NCBI GenBank assembly: GCA_015488125.1
Contig: WFOJ01000083.1
Coordinates: forward strand, 1 to 14,062
DNA: 14,062 bases
Direction of reading: 5' to 3'
Source: Mariprofundaceae bacterium
Lineage (GTDB): Bacteria > Pseudomonadota > Zetaproteobacteria > Mariprofundales > Mariprofundaceae
Shown: positions 5,955 through 11,459 of the stretch, in pieces
How positions within the stretch are numbered: position 1 is the stretch's first letter
How the letters are laid out: each line of letters begins with the position of its first letter
Notes under the pieces: generated by a model
What the model saw: the letters and a program-made list of their open reading frames with translations, nothing else
Databases searched by the model: none
What the model was told of the DNA's origin: nothing
Position numbers and translations under genes: made by a program

Positions 5955-7456
5955 TGGCCTCTGTACGCCTGATGTCAGCCGCGCTGCGTGGTCTCGAGGC
6001 GCAGAAGGTAGCGCTGGAGGTGGATCTTTCGCGCGGTTTGCCAGGCTGGAGCATGGTGGGACTGCCGGATGCAGCGGTGCGCGAGTCACGCGATCGCGTG
6101 CGTGCGGCCTTGCTCAATTCCGGTTACGAGTTCCCGCTGAACTATATCACCGTGAATCTGGCACCGGCAGATATTCGCAAGGAAGGCGGTTATTACGACC
6201 TGCCGGTGGCCATCGGCATTCTGCTGGCATCCGAACAATTGCGTAGCCCGCAGCGGGCACTGCCTTTTCTGCTGGGGGAGCTGGCGCTGGATGGTCGGCT
6301 GAATCCCGTGCGCGGCATGCTGCCATTGGTGCAGTTTGCCAGAGATCACGGCTTTTTATCAGTCATTGTACCACAGGATAACGCCGACGAGGCAGCGCAG
6401 GTCGAAGGTATTACCGTGCATCCGGCTACGCATTTGCTTGCCGTCAGCCAGCATCTGGATGGCAGTCAACCGCTGCCGGTACATCAGCCGATGGCGCAAG
6501 CCGACGACAGGCACGGCAGCATCCCCGATATGAGCGATATTCGCGGTCAGCAACTGGCGCGCCGGGCGCTGGAAATCGCCGCTGCCGGTGGTCATCATCT
6601 GCTGATGAGCGGCCCGCCGGGCGTGGGCAAAAGCATGCTGGCAGCGCGTTTACCCGGTATTCTGCCACCCCTGAGTGAAGAAGACCGACTGGCTGTGGCG
6701 CGTATTTACAGCGTTGCTGGTGAGCCTCGTCCAGCCATGATGAAAACGCCGCCGTTCAGAGCGCCCCATCATTCCGCTTCTGATGTAGCATTGATCGGTG
6801 GTGGCAGTATTCCCCGGCCGGGTGAAGTCAGCAAAGCCCATTGTGGTGTGCTGTTTCTCGATGAATTGCCTGAATACAAGCGACAGGTGCTGGAGGTATT
6901 GCGACAACCGCTGGAAACAGCGCAAGTCTGTATTGCCAGAGCAGCCGATACACTGGTGTTTCCCGCCCGTTTTCAGCTGATTGCAGCCATGAATCCCTGC
7001 CCTTGCGGTTACCTTGGCCATCCTTCCCGACCATGCCGTTGCTCTGATGTCCAGATTCGTCGTTATAAGGGGCGTATTTCCGGCCCCTTGCTGGATCGTT
7101 TTGATCTGCGTATCAGCGTGCCGCCCGTTGAACGTGAAGCGCTGCTGAACATGCAGCCAGGTGAGCCATCGGCCACTATTGCCAGCAGGGTGCAGGCATG
7201 CCGCATGCGTCAGCATGAGCGCCAGGGATGCAGCAATGCCAGCCTCACCCCTTCAGCGCTGGAACAATATGGCCGCCCCGATGGCAAGGGACTGCAATTA
7301 CTCGAACAGGCCATGAAGCATTTTGCCCTTTCGGCACGTAGCTATCACCGCATTCTCAAACTGGCGTTGACCATTGCGGATCTTGCTGATGAAGCCGTCC
7401 ATCATCAACATATTGCCGAAGCCCTGCAATATCGGGGTATGGATGAAACGAGTTAA
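5954..7456 (+). CDS. comM: ComM/YifB AAA+ helicase (Mg-chelatase-like)
   Basis: ComM/YifB proteins are AAA+ ATPases. In naturally competent bacteria ComM is a hexameric helicase that promotes branch migration while incoming DNA is recombined. The 500-residue product has the normal three parts. An N-terminal Lon-like ChlI fold spans about 1-170, with GLPGWSMVGLPDAAVRES. The AAA+ core has Walker A GPPGVGKS at 220-227 and Walker B LFLDE with Asp303-Glu304. The conserved cysteine-rich NPCPCGYLGHPSRPCRC precedes the LLDRFDL segment, and a C-terminal helical domain follows. No frameshift or missing motif is visible. The start overlaps the ubiK stop and lacks a close ribosome site, as expected for coupled translation. 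An intrinsic terminator lies 32 bp after its stop. No competence pilus genes are near, so a transformation role here is only inferred from family. Confidence 0.96.
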   Translation: MASVRLMSAALRGLEAQKVALEVDLSRGLPGWSMVGLPDAAVRESRDRVRAALLNSGYEFPLNYITVNLAPADIRKEGGYYDLPVAIGILLASEQLRSPQRALPFLLGELALDGRLNPVRGMLPLVQFARDHGFLSVIVPQDNADEAAQVEGITVHPATHLLAVSQHLDGSQPLPVHQPMAQADDRHGSIPDMSDIRGQQLARRALEIAAAGGHHLLMSGPPGVGKSMLAARLPGILPPLSEEDRLAVARIYSVAGEPRPAMMKTPPFRAPHHSASDVALIGGGSIPRPGEVSKAHCGVLFLDELPEYKRQVLEVLRQPLETAQVCIARAADTLVFPARFQLIAAMNPCPCGYLGHPSRPCRCSDVQIRRYKGRISGPLLDRFDLRISVPPVEREALLNMQPGEPSATIASRVQACRMRQHERQGCSNASLTPSALEQYGRPDGKGLQLLEQAMKHFALSARSYHRILKLALTIADLADEAVHHQHIAEALQYRGMDETS

Positions 7457-7915
7457 AAATTCGTCTGCAACTTCTGCTCCCGAATTCTGGCTTTTCCCGA
7501 ACTGGAAAGCCATTTTTCACCTCGTGAGCGCTCATGCTCATTGAGCAGAACGAAGAATGGATGGTTCGATCCCGATGCTGCATACGCCGGGAAAGCATCA
7601 ATGCAATGACAAGGCGTATGTGCCAATAACCTCAAATACGCATCAGACTGAAATGGTAAAAGCCGCATGATGGAACAATGCGGAAGAATGGCGCACAACC
7701 TTCACATACCACTTGACGGAACGTGGCCTTGATTCAGATACTCAACCAAACTCCGCCTCTCCTGGTTTCAGGACCATGCATGATCTGTAGAATTATCACG
7801 CAAACACCGAGGGTAGCCATCACTTTCCCAAAGAAGGTTTGTTTGCCCGCAGCTATCCGCCCATCAATGCAGCCAGTGGTGTATTGTGAATACAGGGCAG
7901 CGTTCAGGCGCTTTT
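7457..7915. other. Convergent gene-poor gap with inverted repeats
   Basis: This 459-bp stretch lies between the converging ends of comM and serB. It holds the comM terminator; a perfect 10-bp palindrome TGAGCGCTCA at 7525-7534; directly beside it TGCTCA-T-TGAGCA at 7535-7547; and an 8-bp inverted repeat CATACGCC (7581-7588) / GGCGTATG (7613-7620) around a 24-nt loop. Open frames here are short, mixed in codon use and resemble nothing I know; only the one touching the serB stop is listed separately. The stretch could hold a small RNA or a decayed gene. I see no transposase or terminal repeats. Confidence 0.6.
7489..7517 (+). terminator. Rho-independent terminator after comM
   Basis: GGCTTTTCC (7489-7497) pairs with GGAAAGCC (7504-7511) around a 6-nt loop, with one bulged base, and is followed by A and a run of five T at 7513-7517. 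It closes the rightward run of eight genes. The stem is moderate in strength. Confidence 0.75.
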
Positions 7916-7919
7916 TCAT
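7734..7919 (-). CDS. Possible small protein coupled to serB (doubtful)
   Basis: This open frame of 61 codons begins with an ATG that overlaps the serB stop as ATGA, the same junction used through the upstream operon. The N-terminus is basic (MKKRLN), and residues about 30-48 (FFGKVMATLGVCVIILQIM) are hydrophobic enough for one membrane segment, so a small membrane protein is possible. Against it: no ribosome site of its own, several rare codons (ATA, CTA, AGG, AGA), and no recognised family. I list it because the overlap pattern repeats, not because the protein is convincing. Confidence 0.25.
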   Translation of the reverse strand: MKKRLNAALYSQYTTGCIDGRIAAGKQTFFGKVMATLGVCVIILQIMHGPETRRGGVWLSI

Positions 7920-8575
7920 GTCCGGGCAGTTTGCCGGAGCAATGGCAGAAGCTGATCCAATCCGCCTTCATTGATGGCATAATCGGCCTGGGCGCGAACG
8001 GCCGGTTTGGCGTGAAAGGCCACGCCGAGACCTGCTGCCTGTAGCATGGGTAAATCATTGGCGCCATCGCCGACAGCAACGGTCTGCGCCATGGGAATAC
8101 CCCAGCGTTTCGCCTGCGCCAGCAGGCAATCGCGCTTGCATGCGGCATCGACAATATCGCCGTCGATGTTGCCGGTGAGTACGCCGTCAATGATCTCCAG
8201 GCGATTGGCGCGAACAAAATCGAGTTGCAGGCGTTGTTGCAGGCGGCTGGTGAAAAAATCAAAGCCGCCGGACACCAGGCCGACTTTCCAGCCTGCATGG
8301 TGCAAGGTATGGATCAGCGTTTCCGCGCCTTCGGTCAGACGAATACGCTCATCATAAACCGTTTCCAGCACACGGGCGCTCAGTCCCTTGAGTAAACCCA
8401 CGCGCTGGCGCAATGAGGTGGCAAAATCCAGTTCACCCCGCATGGCCTGTTCGGTGATGGCGCTGATGGCCTCTTTCAGGTTCATGAAATCGGCGATTTC
8501 ATCAATGCATTCACACTGAATCAGCGTTGAATCCATATCCATGAACAACAGGCCAGGACGGGTGATCGTGGGCAT
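7916..8575 (-). CDS. serB: Phosphoserine phosphatase SerB, short form
   Basis: SerB removes phosphate from O-phospho-L-serine, the last step of serine synthesis, in the cytoplasm. The 219-residue HAD-family product has motif I DMDST with Asp13 and Asp15, the family-typical CECIDEIA right after it, motif II SGG at 102-104, Lys147 as motif III, and GDGAND at 169-174 as motif IV. It lacks the N-terminal ACT-like regulatory extension of the roughly 320-residue E. coli enzyme, so it is a catalytic-core form. The start is fixed by a TGATG overlap with the preceding cytochrome c gene and GGGAG 7 nt upstream. Being last in a redox-protein operon is unusual for a biosynthetic enzyme. The closest alternative is another HAD small-molecule phosphatase, for example a ThrH-like or homoserine-linked one, but the motif set favours SerB. 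Confidence 0.9.
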   Translation of the reverse strand: MPTITRPGLLFMDMDSTLIQCECIDEIADFMNLKEAISAITEQAMRGELDFATSLRQRVGLLKGLSARVLETVYDERIRLTEGAETLIHTLHHAGWKVGLVSGGFDFFTSRLQQRLQLDFVRANRLEIIDGVLTGNIDGDIVDAACKRDCLLAQAKRWGIPMAQTVAVGDGANDLPMLQAAGLGVAFHAKPAVRAQADYAINEGGLDQLLPLLRQTART

Positions 8576-8934
8576 CAGGAGGCTCCCGCATGTTTCGCCG
8601 TTTGCTGCGCTAACCAGGCAATCACATCCTGGCGATCACGCAGCCTGATAGGCGGAATCATCATTTTGGTATTCGGTTTAACCTGACGCGGGCCGCTGAG
8701 CCAGCGGTTCAGCGCGGCTGCATCCCAGCGGGCAAAAGGAACACCGCTGATACTGGGAGCGCGATTGAATACGCCCAGCAGGCCCGGCCCGATCAGTCGG
8801 GTGGTACGATCGAGGTAGTGGCAGGTGGCGCAACGCGCCTGGGCTACCAGTGCACCGCGCTGCGCATCGGCTGCTTGTGCCCCCCCGGTAGAAAAAGAGA
8901 GCAGCAACATAAAAGCAATCAAACGCATGGTCAT
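8575..8934 (-). CDS. Periplasmic monohaem cytochrome c (class I type)
   Basis: This is a 119-residue exported electron carrier. A Sec signal peptide covers about 1-21 with a probable AQA/A cleavage site. The haem motif CATCH sits at 35-39. IGPGLLGVFNR after the haem site, and PNTKMM at 87-92 supplying the methionine ligand (Met91 or Met92), are typical of class I cytochromes c related to the c550/c552 group. The start ATG 8934 overlaps the stop of the upstream FixH-like gene (ATGA), and its own stop overlaps serB (TGATG). It probably passes electrons in the periplasm between a bc1 or other donor and a terminal enzyme; the partner is not in the window. A second in-frame ATG at 8928 would shorten it by two residues. 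Confidence 0.9.
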   Translation of the reverse strand: MTMRLIAFMLLLSFSTGGAQAADAQRGALVAQARCATCHYLDRTTRLIGPGLLGVFNRAPSISGVPFARWDAAALNRWLSGPRQVKPNTKMMIPPIRLRDRQDVIAWLAQQTAKHAGAS

Positions 8935-9305
8935 GGTTTCGGCTGCATCGCCAACGAGAAAATCAGCTCCCCTTCCTTATCCTTGCGTTGCAGGCGCACA
9001 TGCAGATGATCTGTCGCCGGGTCAGCCACTGGCAGGGCACGGCGAAATACGCCAAGCGCGCCGTCGGGAATCGCCTGTTTCCAGTCGCTGTGATCCGAGC
9101 GTACATGCACCAGTAAATCGTTAATAAAACCGCGCTGCTGATGACTGGCAATCACCAGAAACTCATTGCTTCCCCGGCGAGGCACCACGGGCCGGGATTC
9201 CACCCGGATGTGCATATCCTGCCATGCCTGCGCAGGCGGTGACCAGGCTTGCTCATCGGCGCAGGAAAGCAGGAGCAAGGGCAATAAACAACAGAGCCAC
9301 TTCAT
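8931..9305 (-). CDS. FixH/YtkA-like lipoprotein, probable oxidase-linked accessory factor
   Basis: This 124-residue protein starts with a lipoprotein signal peptide, LLLLSC, giving a lipid-modified Cys15. The mature part is predicted all-beta. It opens with an HIRVESRPVVPRRGSN-like strand, then FLVIASHQQRGFINDLLVHVR, AIPDGALGVFRRAL, and ends with LHVRLQRKDKEGELIFSLAM. This periplasmic immunoglobulin-like pattern is reminiscent of FixH and YtkA-domain proteins, which accompany haem-copper oxidases or copper handling. I see no cysteine or methionine cluster that would bind copper. It sits between two cytochrome c genes with ATGA overlaps on both sides. The family assignment rests on pattern memory and position and is moderate; the lipoprotein call is firmer. 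Confidence 0.7.
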   Translation of the reverse strand: MKWLCCLLPLLLLSCADEQAWSPPAQAWQDMHIRVESRPVVPRRGSNEFLVIASHQQRGFINDLLVHVRSDHSDWKQAIPDGALGVFRRALPVADPATDHLHVRLQRKDKEGELIFSLAMQPKP

Positions 9306-9595
9306 GTGGCCGGCCTTGCATGCGTTTGCAAATAATGCAATACCACGGCTCGCTCATCCGCCTTGATCGCAGGTAAACCGCGCTGCAAGCGGTGCGTGTT
9401 CATGCGCTCGACCACCTGCTGCCATTGCTTTGCCGTATGTTTGCCAGGCTGCGGCGGGGCGTGACAAACAGAACAATGATGGGCAAAGGTATTGAACTCA
9501 GCACTGTCCATATCCGGATATTGATGTTGCACCCCCGCCTGCTGTGTATTACAGGCTGCCAACAGTAAAGGAAAAGCCAGTATGTAACGCTTCAT
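9302..9595 (-). CDS. Small lipoprotein cytochrome c
   Basis: This 97-residue protein has a lipobox LLAAC, giving lipid-anchored Cys15, and one haem motif CSVCH at 41-45 followed by APPQPGKHTAKQW. Met65 in VVERMNTHR is the likely sixth ligand, and a final helix VVLHYLQTHA closes the class I-like fold. The short linker between the anchor and the haem site (residues 16-35) would keep the haem near a membrane face. +2 is Asn, so no Asp-type inner-membrane retention signal is seen and the target membrane is open. ATG 9595 overlaps the stop of the upstream two-TM gene as ATGA. Its probable job is to carry electrons close to the membrane for the complex built from this operon; this is inference. Confidence 0.88.
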   Translation of the reverse strand: MKRYILAFPLLLAACNTQQAGVQHQYPDMDSAEFNTFAHHCSVCHAPPQPGKHTAKQWQQVVERMNTHRLQRGLPAIKADERAVVLHYLQTHARPAT

Positions 9596-10014
9596 TTGGG
9601 GAAACCAGCCTCATCCAGTTCGTCCTTGTCATCCTTTTCCGGGTCAGAATCCAGACGACCGCCATGTTTGGAACCATAGAGATTAACCATGAAGTTGATG
9701 AACACCGCCGCAATACCGAAATAGACGACAGCCGCTACATGCCCCCAGGTAAACCATGGACGCGGCGCTTCGGGGCGATCGCCCCAGAAGGGCAACGTCA
9801 GACCAAAAGCCATCAGCAGCACCATCAGTACCACTACAATAAACCATTTGGGCATGTGGTTCTGCGATTCAGGGATTTTTTCCACCAGCTCCCAGTCTTC
9901 CATGCCGCGTTTATCGAGGCGTTCTTTCTCGGAGGCATAGCCAAAATGATCCTCGGGTAAGCTGCCCCATTCCTTGTTAACCGGGCCGGGCCGACTCTCT
10001 TTGTGTTCACTCAT
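9592..10014 (-). CDS. Two-TM membrane protein resembling haemless CcoP
   Basis: This 140-residue protein has a long hydrophilic, acidic and basic N-terminus (1-53) and two membrane helices at about 57-77 and 92-113. Its C-tail is strongly acidic (DSDPEKDDKDELDE). The segment ESQNHMPKWF leading into the first helix resembles the NPMPRWW entry to the membrane helix of cbb3 oxidase subunit CcoP, but there is no CxxCH haem motif at all. I chose ATG 10014, which overlaps the ccoG-like stop as TGATG and has AAGGAG 6 nt upstream, over GTG 10017. The next gene, a lipoprotein cytochrome c, could supply the haem that a CcoP would normally carry. No confident named family; it may be a membrane anchor or assembly subunit. 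Confidence 0.8.
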   Translation of the reverse strand: MSEHKESRPGPVNKEWGSLPEDHFGYASEKERLDKRGMEDWELVEKIPESQNHMPKWFIVVVLMVLLMAFGLTLPFWGDRPEAPRPWFTWGHVAAVVYFGIAAVFINFMVNLYGSKHGGRLDSDPEKDDKDELDEAGFPK

Positions 10015-11318
10015 CACTCGCTCCTTCCGTCGCTGTAGTATTGCACGGGAAAGCTTTTTTTCCAGCCATCCGAAGCCGTCACGGTAACGCGAAAACGATG
10101 CACGCCACGTGGCAGCCCCGGTTTGATATGCAGACGGACATCCTTACGACCAACACTGCTAAAGTCCACCCGCTGACGTTCCAGCACAAAGCCGTCAGCG
10201 GGCAAGCCTTCCAGGCTGATCCTGAAGCGGACTGGCTGATAACGTTTATGCGCCAGATTGATGCGAAAATCATTCGTGCTGTTGACACGCTCGTTGCGAT
10301 ACACGGTGAAATCATGTGGCTGATAATTCACCACGCCAAGGGTAAACAGCACGGCGCTTAACACCGTCGCTGTCAACGAAAAGCGCGCCCGGTAAATAAT
10401 GCTGCCCAGCACCGAATCCTCAGCTCGCCGCGACGCCTCGCCAACGGCAAAGCGCAACAACCCAGGTCCCTGTAGTTTCCTGCTTTTGGCATGCAGGGTA
10501 TCGCAGGCCACAATGCACTCACCACAGTTCACGCAACTGTCAAACACCTCCGTCTTGCGCGGATCAATATCGAGAAAACAGGCATCAACACAATAATGGC
10601 AGTGGCTGCAATCCTTGCTGCGCGTATCGTCATAAACAACCTTCAGGGTATCTTTGGTCTTGAAGGAATGTTGCCAAACGCGGTAAATGCACATGAATTT
10701 GCACAGCAGGTGGCGAATAATGGCGATATCCAGAAACATAATGGCAACGCAAACAAAATAAATCCAGTGCAGGGAAGGTGCCAGCCGTGCATCCTGCTGA
10801 AAGGTCACAAAAGCCCAGATGGCCGATGGCGGATAAAAATAAAGCAAGGGAATCAGTGCATAAACCAGCGATGCGGCCAGCAGGGCGACAAACAGCAGAC
10901 CGAGATTCAGCGCGCCGCCGCGTCGCGCGGCAATTTTCAGTTGCTCGCCACTGAAATCGGCACTGCTGGCTCGCCGTCCAAGCAGGCGCGCTGTGATCGC
11001 ATTGGCCCACTCGGAAACGGTGTTTTGCGGGCACATCCAGCCACAAAACACCGATCCGGCAAGGGAATAAAAGACGACCAGCAGACTGACAGCAAACATC
11101 CAGAAGCCCATGACAATCAGAATATCAGAAAACCAGATCTGATAGTCCAACATGACAAAAGCACCCATTTCCGGATCAATGCGAAACAGGCCGCTGACGG
11201 GAATAACGATCAATAACAATAAAACAAGATACTGGCTGAGTCGGCGATAGCGGTGAAGGTTTTTCGCCTGCGGCGATGCTTCCACCCGAACGGGAATATG
11301 TTCAATAGAGGTATTCAT
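10014..11318 (-). CDS. Divergent CcoG/FixG-like membrane polyferredoxin
   Basis: CcoG (RdxA, FixG) proteins are inner-membrane iron-sulfur proteins that help copper delivery to cbb3 oxidase. This 434-residue product has about five membrane segments (27-46, 63-88, 138-158, 184-203, 313-331). The first Cys motif is CGWMCPQN at 92-99 and the second CKFMC at 206-210. Two [4Fe-4S] sets follow: C237, C240, C243, C247 and C262, C265, C268, C272. The C-terminal 335-434 is a beta-rich Ig-like region as in FixG. Departures from standard CcoG: no proline after C210 (CIY instead of CPY) and after C247 (CFL), and overall loop lengths differ. I chose ATG 11318; TTG 11327 also opens the frame, and neither has a strong ribosome site. 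It is the first gene of the operon. NapH- or NosR-like polyferredoxins are the alternatives. Confidence 0.85.
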   Translation of the reverse strand: MNTSIEHIPVRVEASPQAKNLHRYRRLSQYLVLLLLIVIPVSGLFRIDPEMGAFVMLDYQIWFSDILIVMGFWMFAVSLLVVFYSLAGSVFCGWMCPQNTVSEWANAITARLLGRRASSADFSGEQLKIAARRGGALNLGLLFVALLAASLVYALIPLLYFYPPSAIWAFVTFQQDARLAPSLHWIYFVCVAIMFLDIAIIRHLLCKFMCIYRVWQHSFKTKDTLKVVYDDTRSKDCSHCHYCVDACFLDIDPRKTEVFDSCVNCGECIVACDTLHAKSRKLQGPGLLRFAVGEASRRAEDSVLGSIIYRARFSLTATVLSAVLFTLGVVNYQPHDFTVYRNERVNSTNDFRINLAHKRYQPVRFRISLEGLPADGFVLERQRVDFSSVGRKDVRLHIKPGLPRGVHRFRVTVTASDGWKKSFPVQYYSDGRSE

Positions 11319-11377
11319 TGCAGCCAAGGCTATCGCTTGCGTCCTGTAACGGAAGGGGATACATCATCACCATCGCT

Positions 11378-11400
11378 GGGCAAGTGCCCCTGAAGTCAGG
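11378..11400. promoter_or_regulatory. Tandem palindromes, possible operator pair
   Basis: GGGCAAGTGCCC (11378-11389) and CCTGAAGTCAGG (11389-11400) are adjacent inverted repeats, each with 5-bp arms around AG. Both share the core AAGT, and their centres are 11 bp apart, one helical turn. They would suit two stacked dimers of a regulator controlling the redox operon and acnA. As RNA each would give only a 4-bp stem with an AAGU loop, so a DNA site is more likely. The binder is unknown. Confidence 0.45.
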
Positions 11401-11447
11401 TGACCAACCGGAATTTGCTGTGTAGGGTGCGGCTGAATTTCCCCGCC

Positions 11448-11452
11448 AGGAG
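11448..11452 (+). promoter_or_regulatory. Ribosome site deciding the acnA TTG start
   Basis: AGGAG lies 7 nt before TTG 11460. An in-frame TGA at 11454-11456 blocks any earlier start, and no nearby downstream ATG would retain the conserved N-terminal part, so TTG is the only sensible start. Confidence 0.8.
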
Positions 11453-11459
11453 TTGAACC

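Larger units (their letters stand above)
11319..11459. promoter_or_regulatory. Divergent control region ccoG-like operon / acnA
   Basis: This 141-bp gap must hold promoters for the leftward redox operon and for acnA. Leftward, TTGCCC (on the minus strand, overlapping the first palindrome) lies 16 nt before TATCCC, a weak sigma-70-like pair. Rightward I see only poor candidates around TGTGTAGGGT. The tandem palindromes at 11378-11400 are the most striking element and are listed separately. Confidence 0.5.

Noticed and set aside
7453..7698. Minus-strand open frame (81 codons) in the convergent gap
   Set aside because: It covers the comM terminator and the palindromes, has no ribosome site and no recognisable family; a decayed gene cannot be excluded but is not supported.
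7457..7915. Insertion sequence or integrase remnant
   Set aside because: No transposase motif, terminal inverted repeats bounding the gap, or target duplications could be seen.
10491..11216. Plus-strand open frame (241 codons) opposite the ccoG-like gene
   Set aside because: It lies wholly antisense to the membrane polyferredoxin; the Gln/Asn/Lys-rich product has no recognisable fold.
7916..11318. Standard cbb3 oxidase operon ccoNOQP-GHIS
   Set aside because: No CcoN, CcoO or CcoI/CcoS sequence is present, and both ends of the cluster are bounded by other genes.
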